This document shows, piece after piece, positions 26,681 to 34,425 of a stretch of 64,000 nt of DNA. The first letter of the stretch is position 1. Every line of letters begins with the position of its first letter. The stretch comes from Saccharopolyspora_C sp047200635 (GTDB taxonomy: Bacteria; Actinomycetota; Actinomycetes; Mycobacteriales; Pseudonocardiaceae), in NCBI RefSeq assembly GCF_047200635.1, contig NZ_JBJZOI010000024.1, positions 1 through 64,000 of the forward strand, given 5' to 3'. The position numbers and the translations under genes were made by a program. The notes beneath the pieces are model-generated. The model was not told the DNA's origin and did no database searches. It worked only from the letters and a program-made list of their open reading frames with translations.

Positions 26681-28252
26681 CTAGACGCGCCGATCGCTGT
26701 TGATCAGGGCCTTGCCGTTCTTGGCCACCATCCCGAGGAGGTGGCGCTCCTTGCTGCTCTTGCCGTCCTTCTCGAACTCCAGGACCACCAGCACGTTCGG
26801 GCCGGCGGAACGCGGACCCGAGACGATCTTCACGTCGTCGATCGAGTTCCAGAACCGCTGGTAGGAGTCCTTGCCCCCGGCCTTCAGGCCGGGACCGAGC
26901 AGGCTCCAGGAGGCGTCCAGGTCGTCGGGGACCGCGGCGAAGTAGGTCTTCACCACGTCCTCGATCTCGTCCTTCGACGGCTGCTCGTCCTTCTCCTCCT
27001 CCTCGCTGGAGGAGGTGGCCGTGGTCGTCGAGCTGGTGGCGCTGCTCGTCGTCGGCTCGGCCGCGGAGGTCTGCGCGGAGGTCGCCGTCGTGGGTGCCGC
27101 GGTCGGCCCCGGGTTGGCCGTCACCGGTGGGGCGGTCGGCTCGGGGGCCGACTCGTCGCGCCCACCGGAGCCGCTGCCGAAGGCGTTCGCCGTCAACACG
27201 CCCACCAGCACCGCCACCAGCAGCGCCGCCGCCCACAGCAGCACCGCCGTCCGCGAAGCGGAGCCGCTCGCGGGCTCACTCACCGGGACCTGCCCGACCT
27301 GCGTCGGCGGGTTGCCGGAACCGGCCGGGGCCGCGCCCACCCGGGTGGGCGCCTCCCGCTTCGGGCGGCTCGGCGGGGGAGCGGCCGGGCGCTGCCAGCC
27401 CGAGGCCGGGGTCGACCCGCCGGGCAGCGGCCGCCCCTCGGCGACCGCGAGCAACATGCCCCTCGTCTGCGCCATCGTCGGGCGGTCCACCGGGTCCGGT
27501 TGCAGCAGCTGCATCAGCGCGGGGGCCAGCGGCCCGGCCTGGCGCGGCGAGTCCACCTGACCGCGCGCCACCCGGTGCAGCAGGCTGATCGCGTTCTCGT
27601 CGGTGCCGAACGGGGGCTCGCCCTCGACCGCCGCGTAGAGCGTCGCGCCCAGCGAGAACACGTCGGAGGCGGGCGCCGGATCGCGGCCCAGCGCGACCTC
27701 CGGGGAGAGGTAGGCGGGCGTGCCCGCGAGGATGCCGCTCTTGGTCACGGCCACGTCGCCGATGGCGCGGGAGATGCCGAAGTCGGTGATCTTCGCGATG
27801 CCGTTGTCGCCGAGCAGGACGTTCCCCGGCTTGAGGTCCCGGTGCACGATCCCGGCCATGTGGGCCGCCGCGAGCGCCCCCGCGACCTGCGCGCCGATCC
27901 GCGCCACCGACTGCGGCGGCAGCACGCCCTGCTCGTTGAGCACGGTCGCCAGGCTCTGCGAGGGCAGGTACTCCATGACCAGCACCGGCTGGCCCTCGTC
28001 CTCGGCGACGTCGAAGACCACGATCGCGTTCTGGTGCTGCAACCGGGCCGCGATCCGGCCCTCGCGCATCGAGCGCTGCCGGGCCTCCTCGGTCTCCTCG
28101 TCGGTGTAACCGGGCTGGAGCAGCAGCTGCTTGACCGCGACCGTGCGGTGCAGGCGCTCGTCGACCGCGCGCCACACGACACCCATGGCGCCGCTGCCGA
28201 TGCGCTTCTCCAACCGGTACCGGCCCGTGATCAAACGGCCCTCGGCGCTCAC
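26681..28252 (-). CDS. Membrane Ser/Thr protein kinase with extracellular NTF2-like domain
   Basis: 523 residues. The Hanks-type kinase domain (10-270) has the glycine loop IGSGAMGVV, Lys41, HRDLKPGN with Asp139, DFG with Asp157 and a GTPAYLSPE activation end. A Pro-rich juxtamembrane stretch, one membrane segment (335-357), a Thr/Ser-rich spacer and an acidic patch lead to an extracellular domain of about 80 residues (DEIEDVVKTYFAAV ... FWNSIDDVKIV) resembling NTF2-like sensor domains. GTG start with GGAG. Shares about 270 N-terminal residues of high similarity with the adjacent kinase, so the pair arose by duplication. Confidence 0.92.
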   Translation of the reverse strand: MSAEGRLITGRYRLEKRIGSGAMGVVWRAVDERLHRTVAVKQLLLQPGYTDEETEEARQRSMREGRIAARLQHQNAIVVFDVAEDEGQPVLVMEYLPSQSLATVLNEQGVLPPQSVARIGAQVAGALAAAHMAGIVHRDLKPGNVLLGDNGIAKITDFGISRAIGDVAVTKSGILAGTPAYLSPEVALGRDPAPASDVFSLGATLYAAVEGEPPFGTDENAISLLHRVARGQVDSPRQAGPLAPALMQLLQPDPVDRPTMAQTRGMLLAVAEGRPLPGGSTPASGWQRPAAPPPSRPKREAPTRVGAAPAGSGNPPTQVGQVPVSEPASGSASRTAVLLWAAALLVAVLVGVLTANAFGSGSGGRDESAPEPTAPPVTANPGPTAAPTTATSAQTSAAEPTTSSATSSTTTATSSSEEEEKDEQPSKDEIEDVVKTYFAAVPDDLDASWSLLGPGLKAGGKDSYQRFWNSIDDVKIVSGPRSAGPNVLVVLEFEKDGKSSKERHLLGMVAKNGKALINSDRRV

Positions 28253-28463
28253 AGGTATCTCCTGATGCTGCAGTGGTGGCGGCTAAGTCGGTGCTGACCG
28301 GGCCCCCGAGACCGGCTCGTGCTCATCGGCTTCACGTTACTGGGATGGCCCCCGTGGAACGCACCAGGTCCGGGGAGCGGCGCGACCCGGGGAAACGCAC
28401 CGGGCCGGGGCACGCATCGCGAGATGCCTGTCCCCGGCCCGGAGGAGCGACGCACCCGGACGG

Positions 28464-29921
28464 TCAGCCCGGGATGCGGAAGGCGGAGGCGCTGCCCGAC
28501 TGCGGCGACTCCGACTCCGTCGTCTCGTCGGCGGAGGTCGGCTGCTCCTCGCTGTCGGAGGTCTCGGTCGGTTCCGTCTCCTCGGTGGAGGTCGGCTGCT
28601 GCTGCGTCGTCGTCGGCCGCGAGGGCTGCTCGCTCGACGTCGGCCTGCTGGAGGTCTCCCGGGAGGTCGTCTCGTCCTCGTAGGTGGAGCTCTCGGAGGA
28701 CGTGACCGGTGCGGGCGGCGGCGGGGGCGGCGGGGCCTGGCTGGTGCCCTCGTTGTTGCCCACCGGGTCGGGCTGGTTGCTGCTCAGGAACGCCGAGGTC
28801 ACCAGCACCGCGACCACGGCGGCGGCGACCAGCGCGATGCCGGAGACCACCAGCGGGCGCTTGCTGCGCCGCGGGGGCTCGTCCATCGCACCCGCTCCGC
28901 CGCGCCGGTCCGGACCCAGGTAGGCGGTGCGCGGGTTGGAACCCTGCGGACCGTACGGGTCCTCCTCGTAGTAGGCGGTCCCGTTGCCGTAGTCGTGGTC
29001 GACGACGCTGGTCGGCTGCAGGTCGGGCCTGCTGCCGCCGGGCTCCGGCCCGATCGCGGGAGGGATCGGCGCGGCCATCGCCGGGATCGAGGGGGCCGAC
29101 CCGCCGTCGGCGATGGCCAGCAGCATCTCCCGGACCTGGGCCATGTCCGGCCGGTCCTCGACGCGCACCTGCATCATCGCCATCAGCGGCTGGGACATCG
29201 GTCCCGACTGCTGGGGCGGATCGATGCGGCCCGCGGCGACCGCGTGCAGCAGCGCCAGCGTGTTCTCGTTCAGCCCGAACGGCGGCCTGCCCTCGATCGC
29301 CGCGTAGAGCGTGGCGCCGAGGGAGAACACGTCGGAGGCCCCGGACGGCTCCTGGCCCATCGCGACGTCCGGTGACAGGTAGGCGGGCGTGCCCGCGAGC
29401 ATCCCCGTCTTCGTCACCTGCACGTCGCCCTGGGCGCGCGAGATGCCGAAGTCGGTGATCTTCACCGTCCCGTTGTCGCCGAGCAGGATGTTGCCCGGCT
29501 TGACGTCCCGGTGGACCACCCCCGCCGCGTGCGCGGCGCCGAGCGCCGCGGCTGCTTGCGCACCGATCCGGGCCACCTCGCGCGGCGGCAGCGGTCCGTG
29601 CTCGGACATCATCGCCGCCAGGCTGGTGGAGGGCAGGTACTCCATGACCAGCACCGGCTGGCCTTCGTCCTCAGCTACGTCGTACACCGAGATCGCGTGC
29701 TGGTGCTGCAGGCGTGCCGCGATGCGGCCTTCCCGCATGGCCCGCTGACGCGCTTCCTCGGCCTCACCCGGGTCCAGTCCGGGCTGCAACAACAACTGCT
29801 TGACCGCGACAGTGCGGTGCAGGCGTTCATCCACACACTCCCACACCACGCCCATCGCGCCACTGCCGATGCGTCGCTGCACTCGGTAGCGTCCGGCGAC
29901 CAGGCGACCTTCGTCGCTCAC
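28464..29921 (-). CDS. Membrane Ser/Thr protein kinase with disordered extracellular tail
   Basis: 485 residues. Kinase domain intact (IGSGAMGVV, Lys41, HRDVKPGN with Asp139, DFG with Asp157, GTPAYLSPD). A Tyr/Asp/Gly-rich juxtamembrane region precedes one membrane segment (357-379). Unlike its neighbour it has no folded extracellular domain; the last about 100 residues are Ser/Thr/Glu/Pro-rich and disordered (TSSRPTSSEQPSRPTTT). Paralogue of the downstream kinase; separated by 211 bases. The substrate is unknown. GTG start. Confidence 0.92.
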   Translation of the reverse strand: MSDEGRLVAGRYRVQRRIGSGAMGVVWECVDERLHRTVAVKQLLLQPGLDPGEAEEARQRAMREGRIAARLQHQHAISVYDVAEDEGQPVLVMEYLPSTSLAAMMSEHGPLPPREVARIGAQAAAALGAAHAAGVVHRDVKPGNILLGDNGTVKITDFGISRAQGDVQVTKTGMLAGTPAYLSPDVAMGQEPSGASDVFSLGATLYAAIEGRPPFGLNENTLALLHAVAAGRIDPPQQSGPMSQPLMAMMQVRVEDRPDMAQVREMLLAIADGGSAPSIPAMAAPIPPAIGPEPGGSRPDLQPTSVVDHDYGNGTAYYEEDPYGPQGSNPRTAYLGPDRRGGAGAMDEPPRRSKRPLVVSGIALVAAAVVAVLVTSAFLSSNQPDPVGNNEGTSQAPPPPPPPAPVTSSESSTYEDETTSRETSSRPTSSEQPSRPTTTQQQPTSTEETEPTETSDSEEQPTSADETTESESPQSGSASAFRIPG

Positions 29922-30370
29922 CGACGTCTCCCGTACTGCTCTCGATGCCCGCTCGGGTGCGGGTGCGATCCGGTCTCCGGATCGGGTGCCACCCCGTCGG
30001 GCATCGGCGGTTTAGCGGACCGGTCCGGCCCTCCGACAAGTACACGTTCCATTCAGCGCGGCCCGGTCCGGCCGGTGGCCGACAACTGGCCGCGGTACGG
30101 CAGCCTAGCCGACGCCTCCTCGGCGCAGACCCGAAGTCGTGAGATCCGCCGCGCCGATCCCTCCAGCACCGGGTTCACCGGTGCCGTCCCGTTCATCGTC
30201 CCGGATGTCCGATCCGTTTCCGCAGTCCACACGCGGCGTGCTCGGCCGGGCGGCGGAACGTGTCCTCGCGGGCGCCGGGGCCGTCTCGGGTGTTCCGGTC
30301 GTGACCGGGCGAATCCGGCGGCGGCCGTCGGCGTTCGACGTCGTTGCCGCATCGTTGTGAAGACGGCGGG
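29922..30370. other. Gap upstream of the second kinase
   Basis: No supported gene. On the minus strand TTGTCG-N18-CTAAAC (near 30010-30042) could be the kinase promoter; its spacer contains the perfect palindrome GGACCGGTCC (30017-30026), a possible operator. Confidence 0.35.
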
Positions 30371-31168
30371 TCAGCGCGGGAAGTGCTGCAACGACAGCAG
30401 CCGCGCCGCGATCCCGCCCGCGCCGAGCTCCAGCCGGTGCCGCAGCACCGAGCGGGAGCCGTCCCGGTGCGCGATCTCGACGACCGCGCTCGCCCGCTCC
30501 GGTGACTCGGCCCGCAGCCGCAGCACCCGGACCGAGGCGACGTCCCCCCAGGCGAAGTCCGCCGGCAGGCCGGGTGCGAGCCGGGGGCCCGCCTGCGCCG
30601 GGGAGCGGTCGAGGTGGGCGTAGAACTCCCGCGCGGACGCCACCACCGAGGGCTCGCGGGCCGCGGCCGGATCGGTTCCGGGCGCGGAGCGGGCGCTGAC
30701 CGCCTGGACCGGGCCGAGCGCGGCCGCGACCCCGTCGACCGGTTCCGGTCCGGCCTGGGCGAGGCGGGCGTCGGCCGGGGCGGCACCGCTGAGCGCGGCC
30801 GTGGCGACCGCCGCGCTCAAGGTGAGCGCCGTGCACAGCGCCCCCACCGACACCCGCAGGCCCGGCGACGCGGGGGTGGCCGCCACCGGGGTTTCGGCGT
30901 CGAGCAGTTCGTTGACCAGCTCCTCGGTGCGCGCGGTCTCCTCGGCGCTGAGCCGCGGCGGCTGCGAGTCGATGTGGACGATCTTCGGCGTCCCCCGGAT
31001 CAGCTCCACCACCGGCCCGCCCCGGGGCAGGAGCGCGCGGGACCGGAACGCGGGGTCCGCGGTGGGCCGGATGCGGATGATCGGTTCGGTGGTCCGCGCG
31101 GCCGGGCCGGGTCGGGAGTTCCGATCCGGGGTGCTGATCCGCGGCGCGGGGTGGGAGTGCTGCCGCAT
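30371..31168 (-). CDS. Membrane-anchored protein with extracellular NTF2-like domain
   Basis: 265 residues. A cytoplasmic N-terminus of about 100 residues, one membrane segment (about 104-128) and an extracellular part whose last 90 residues (VVASAREFYAHLDRSP ... FAWGDVASVRVLRL) resemble the NTF2-like domain of the kinase at 26681. It has no enzymatic motif. A role as an accessory or substrate protein for the adjacent kinases is a guess from context and shared domain. Confidence 0.65.
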   Translation of the reverse strand: MRQHSHPAPRISTPDRNSRPGPAARTTEPIIRIRPTADPAFRSRALLPRGGPVVELIRGTPKIVHIDSQPPRLSAEETARTEELVNELLDAETPVAATPASPGLRVSVGALCTALTLSAAVATAALSGAAPADARLAQAGPEPVDGVAAALGPVQAVSARSAPGTDPAAAREPSVVASAREFYAHLDRSPAQAGPRLAPGLPADFAWGDVASVRVLRLRAESPERASAVVEIAHRDGSRSVLRHRLELGAGGIAARLLSLQHFPR

Positions 31169-31352
31169 CTCGGTTCGCCGGGCCTCCTTCGCATCGCGGC
31201 CGCCTGAACGGCTGTCCTCAGGCGGCGTGCTGTAGCTCTACTCCGCACTGAGCGCGTTGCGGGTGTTCGGCGCGTGACTTCACCTGAAAGGGAGGCCGTC
31301 CGGACGGATCTGGTTCTCGAACGGAGCAGCCGCTCACGTCGGGTAACAGCCG

Positions 31353-32345
31353 CTACGCGGGGGCGTCCGCGGTGATCCGCGGGTGCGCACCGGCGCTGAA
31401 CCGAAGCCGTCGCCGCTCCTCCACCACGCCCCCGGGGCGGGTGATGCGCAGCGAGGTCACCGTGCTCGACGAGGCCGCCGAGACGGCCAGCACCTCGATC
31501 GAGGTGGCGTCCCGGTACGGCGCGGCGAACGCCGCGAACCCGTCCGCGCGCAGCCTGCCCGCCGTCATCGCGTAGGCCGACCGCAGGTCGCCGTCCCGGA
31601 TCGCGGCGAAGTACGAATTCGATCGCGCCGCCACCACCTCGGGATCCGCCAGCGTCAGCAGCTCGCCCCGATAGGTGATCGGCGGGGCGGGCCGGGGCTC
31701 GGGCGAGGGCTCCGACGGGAGTTCCGCGGGCCCTTCCGGGGAGCGGGGAGGTGCGGCCGCCTCCGGGGCCGCGGCGTCGAGGTCGGCGGCGGTCACCGGT
31801 GGTCCGGGGCGCGGCTCCCGGCCGTCCGGCCGCGCACCGGGCGGCGGCTCGCCGGGCAGCGGGCGCGGCTCGGCGGACGGGGCGGGACGGCTGGAGGGCC
31901 GCGGCTCGGCCAGCGGCCGGTCGTGCTCCGGGGCCGGGAAGCGCGTGGCGCGCGGCATCTCCGGCAGCCGCAGGCCGTCGATCGAGGTGTGCGGAGTCAC
32001 CAGCGTCGCCGCCACCAGCAGCAGGCCGCCGAACGCGGCCCCGGCCGAGGCCACCGCGAACCACGCCGCCCGCCGCGACGACGGGGGCGGCGTCACCGAG
32101 GCGGGCACCGTGCCGAGGTCGAACTCCCGCAACCCGCCCGCGGGCGCCGGTTCCCCGAGCGGGTCGCTGCTCGCGTCGTCCGGGAAGCGTCCCCCGGTCT
32201 CGGCCGCGCAGGCGCTCACCGCGCGGATCCGGTGCGGGCCCGCGCCCGGTGCGGGCTGCTCGATGAGCCCGCCCCAGCTGATCGTGCGCGGTGCCTGCGG
32301 GGACGACGGGTTCGCGGCCGGACGGGGCGCCGCCGAAGGGGTCAT
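31353..32345 (-). CDS. Membrane-anchored protein with extracellular NTF2-like domain and Pro-rich stalk
   Basis: 330 residues. Cytoplasmic N-terminus (about 92 residues), membrane segment 93-116, a Pro/Glu/Arg-rich stalk (about 120-230) and a C-terminal domain (VVAARSNSYFAAIRDGDLRSAYAM ... ATSIEVLAVSAA) of the same type as in the neighbouring protein and the first kinase. Function unknown; encoded in the same direction as the kinases. The stalk could span peptidoglycan. Confidence 0.65.
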   Translation of the reverse strand: MTPSAAPRPAANPSSPQAPRTISWGGLIEQPAPGAGPHRIRAVSACAAETGGRFPDDASSDPLGEPAPAGGLREFDLGTVPASVTPPPSSRRAAWFAVASAGAAFGGLLLVAATLVTPHTSIDGLRLPEMPRATRFPAPEHDRPLAEPRPSSRPAPSAEPRPLPGEPPPGARPDGREPRPGPPVTAADLDAAAPEAAAPPRSPEGPAELPSEPSPEPRPAPPITYRGELLTLADPEVVAARSNSYFAAIRDGDLRSAYAMTAGRLRADGFAAFAAPYRDATSIEVLAVSAASSSTVTSLRITRPGGVVEERRRLRFSAGAHPRITADAPA

Positions 32346-32481
32346 GGTCGGGGAGGCTAGGCAGCTCCGCCCGCTCCGCGCGTCGCACCAGCCGGTGATC
32401 TACCCGAGGAAGGCCCGAACGTGTGACACCCGACCTCCGGACCTCGACTTGCGATTCCTCCGCCGCCGCGTCCCGCCGGGA

Positions 32482-33273
32482 TCAGTGCGCGGTCCACCCG
32501 CCGTCCATCGGGAACGACGCACCCGTGACCGAGGCGGTGGCCGGTCCGCACAGCCAGTGCACGAGTTCGGCCACCTCGGCGGGCTCCACCAGCCGCTTGA
32601 CGGGAGTGCGGGAGAGCAGCACGTCCTCCACCACCTGCTCCTCGGGCACCCGGTGCAACTCGGCCTGCTCGGCGACCTGCTTCTCCACCAGCGGGGTCCG
32701 GACGAACCCGGGGCACACGCAGTTGGACGTGACCCCGTACCCGGCGGCCTCCACGGCGATGGTCTTGGACAGCCCTTCGAGCCCGTGCTTGGCGGCCACG
32801 TAGGCGCTCTTGTACGGCGATGCCCGCAGCCCGTGCACCGAGGAGATGTTGACGACGCGGCCCCATCCCCGCTCGTACATCCCGGGCAGGGCGGCGCGGG
32901 TGATCCGGAACGGGGCTTCGAGCATGACCTTGAGGATCTTGGTGAACATCTCCGGCGGGAACTGGTGCACGGGGGCGACGTGCTGCAACCCCGCGTTGTT
33001 GACGAGGATGTCGGCGCCCTCGCCGAGCTGGGCGGCGGCGTCGAGGTCCTCCAGGTCCGCGATGCGGGCCTCGGCGCCGATCTCCTCGGCGACCCGCTGG
33101 ACGGCGTCGGCCTCCCGGTCGACGACGACCACGGTGGCGCCCGCTCCGGCGAGGCGGCGGGCGGCGGCGGAGCCGATGCCGCTGGCGGCCCCGGTGACGA
33201 CCGCCCGCTTGCCTGCCAGGGAGTGCGCGTCCGGGAGTCCAGGGTTCGGGGAACCTGCCGGGCGATCATTCAT
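32482..33273 (-). CDS. SDR oxidoreductase, probable 3-hydroxybutyrate dehydrogenase
   Basis: 263 residues. Classical short-chain dehydrogenase: TGAASGIG cofactor loop (27-34), NNAG (92-95), Ser144/145, catalytic Tyr158 and Lys162 (SAYVAAKHG). The segments LQHVAPVHQFPPEMF and VCPGFVRTPLVEKQV with a long insert (AELHRVPEEQVVEDVLL) are typical of D-3-hydroxybutyrate dehydrogenase, which oxidises 3-hydroxybutyrate to acetoacetate. ATG chosen at the conserved distance before the cofactor loop; the RBS is weak. Stand-alone gene. Confidence 0.88.
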   Translation of the reverse strand: MNDRPAGSPNPGLPDAHSLAGKRAVVTGAASGIGSAAARRLAGAGATVVVVDREADAVQRVAEEIGAEARIADLEDLDAAAQLGEGADILVNNAGLQHVAPVHQFPPEMFTKILKVMLEAPFRITRAALPGMYERGWGRVVNISSVHGLRASPYKSAYVAAKHGLEGLSKTIAVEAAGYGVTSNCVCPGFVRTPLVEKQVAEQAELHRVPEEQVVEDVLLSRTPVKRLVEPAEVAELVHWLCGPATASVTGASFPMDGGWTAH

Positions 33274-33434
33274 AGCCCGACAACCTATGCGTGATGACGA
33301 TCTCAATCCAGGGGATCGGTGCAACCGCTCCCCTGGCCGGCCGCCCCGCCCCAGCTCGGACCTGAAGTTGCCCGGTGGAGGCCTCCGGGAAACCACCCAT
33401 ACCGGACCGGCCGGGAAGAGGGCAGACTGGAGTC

Positions 33435-33752
33435 ATGGGACTGATCGGGATCGTCGCTCTGCTGGTGACCTTCGTGGCGCTGCTGGCCGCCGCGGGGCAC
33501 GGGGCTTATCTGGGGATGTTGACCTCGGCGGCGAAGAAGCGGCCGGGTGGGCAGCCGGTGGTCGACTTCGCGCGCAAGCGGTTGCCGGTGACCGCCGCGA
33601 CGCTGGGCGTCACGGTGCTGGCGCTGCTCATCGCGGCCAGCGGCGGGGCGGGCGCGGACGTGTTCGCGATGCTGCTGGGCGCCGGCGGTGGCGCGGGCGC
33701 GTTGAAGGCGCTCCAGACCACCCAGACCAAATTCCGCAACAACGACTACTGA
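33435..33752 (+). CDS. Small conserved-looking membrane protein
   Basis: 105 residues with an N-terminal membrane segment (4-25), a basic cytoplasmic loop (KKRPGGQPVVDFARKR) and a hydrophobic pair (about 50-68, 74-88) before a polar end (QTTQTKFRNNDY). No family recognised. The start ATG gives a clean hydrophobic N-terminus. Convergent with chorismate mutase; a terminator lies between. Confidence 0.7.
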   Translation: MGLIGIVALLVTFVALLAAAGHGAYLGMLTSAAKKRPGGQPVVDFARKRLPVTAATLGVTVLALLIAASGGAGADVFAMLLGAGGGAGALKALQTTQTKFRNNDY

Positions 33753-33769
33753 GCCGGAGCTGAACCGGT

Positions 33770-33796
33770 GCGGGGCTCCGCTGGCGGGAGCCCCGC
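33770..33796. terminator. Bidirectional terminator
   Basis: GCGGGGCTCC (33770-33779) pairs with GGAGCCCCGC (33787-33796) between the convergent membrane-protein and chorismate mutase genes. Confidence 0.75.
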
Positions 33797-33805
33797 GGCC
33801 GGGAA

Positions 33806-34114
33806 CTACCTGCCGAGGCGGCCGCGGCCGAGGCGCAGCAGGATCATGGCCAGCTCGCGGCCCTCCGGGCCGAGGTCGCGGTAGCGGGCCAGGACGTCCA
33901 TCTCGCGGTTGTAGACGATGCGGGGTCCGCCGTCGGCCATGCGGGCCTCGCCCACCTGGCGCGAGACCTCCGCGCGGCGCTTGACCAGGCGCAGGATCTC
34001 GGCGTCGAGGTAGTCGATCTCCTCCCGGAAGCCGGAGATGGCCTCCGAGGCCGGGAGTGGTGCACCGTCGGCGGGTTCGGGCTGGTGCTGGTCACCGTCC
34101 ACAGCGGCGTTCAT
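33806..34114 (-). CDS. Chorismate mutase (AroQ-delta type, actinobacterial intracellular)
   Basis: 102 residues. All-helical AroQ fold: REEIDYLDAEILRLVKRRAEVSRQVGEARM for helix 1, then the YNREMDVLARYRDLG segment and a short C-terminal helix ending GRGRLGR. Same size class and genomic position (beside the UvrD1 helicase gene) as M. tuberculosis Rv0948c, an enzyme boosted by DAHP synthase. It turns chorismate into prephenate for Phe and Tyr. GGAGGA lies eight bases before the ATG. Upstream is a leader peptide with Phe-Phe-Tyr codons and a terminator, so expression is probably controlled by Phe/Tyr supply. Confidence 0.95.
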   Translation of the reverse strand: MNAAVDGDQHQPEPADGAPLPASEAISGFREEIDYLDAEILRLVKRRAEVSRQVGEARMADGGPRIVYNREMDVLARYRDLGPEGRELAMILLRLGRGRLGR

Positions 34115-34161
34115 GACGCGATCCTCCGAATCGTGCCCCGCACCCCGGGCCCGGACACGTG

Positions 34162-34193
34162 AAACGCCCCGAGTCCGAGGGACTCCGGGGCGT
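34162..34193 (-). terminator. Attenuator terminator in the chorismate mutase leader
   Basis: On the minus strand the stem ACGCCCCG-GAGTCC / GGACT-CGGGGCGT (one bulged base, CTC loop) is followed by TTTC. It lies 16 bases after the leader-peptide stop and about 50 bases before the gene. Confidence 0.75.
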
Positions 34194-34208
34194 CGTAGTG
34201 GTGTGCGC

Positions 34209-34286
34209 TCACGCGCCTACGGGCGCCGGATCCCCGGTCCGCCCGTAGAAAAACTCTGCGCCTGCAAGGCGCGTCCGCGTCAGCAC
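34209..34286 (-). CDS. Leader peptide with Phe-Phe-Tyr control codons
   Basis: 25 codons from a GTG at 34286 to TGA; contains the segment LAGAEFFYGRTG. The TTT-TTC-TAC run (34245-34253) sits in the only A/T stretch of the area. CAGAAT at 34294-34299 is a -10 box at the right distance for transcription to start at or beside the GTG, so the leader is probably leaderless. It precedes chorismate mutase, the first step to Phe and Tyr, and is followed by alternative hairpins, the set-up of ribosome-mediated attenuation. Such control of a chorismate mutase gene has been described in Corynebacterium glutamicum, as far as I recall. Confidence 0.7.
   Translation of the reverse strand: MLTRTRLAGAEFFYGRTGDPAPVGA
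34217..34248 (-). promoter_or_regulatory. Pause hairpin and antiterminator segment of the attenuator
   Basis: CTACGGGCG and CGCCCGTAG pair over 9 bp (with an inner CCGG/CCGG); the 5' arm contains the Tyr codon. Its loop side GGACCGGGG (34240-34232) can instead pair with CCCCGG-AG-TCC of the terminator's 5' arm (9 bp with a two-base bulge), so a ribosome stalled at Phe-Phe-Tyr would favour read-through. Confidence 0.6.
34249..34272 (-). terminator. Small hairpin with T-run inside the leader ORF
   Basis: On the minus strand GCGCC-TTGCA-GGCGC is followed by AGAGTTTTT. It overlaps leader codons 6-13. It may be a 5-bp terminator for antisense transcripts from pcrA, or a first pause site for the attenuator. 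Confidence 0.3.
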
Positions 34287-34425
34287 GGCGCCGATTCTGC
34301 CACAGCACGTGCTGCGGTGGCCAGCTCCCGGGACGGCGCTCCCGGTAGCTGAGATCATCCCGCTGGCGCGGGGCGGCCGGACGCGAGCAGGGACTGTCGG
34401 GGGTTGCCGGTAACGTGGACGGGCG

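Noticed and set aside
30053..30352. A 99-codon minus-strand frame upstream of the second kinase
   Set aside because: No start signal, no domain and biased composition; better read as promoter region.
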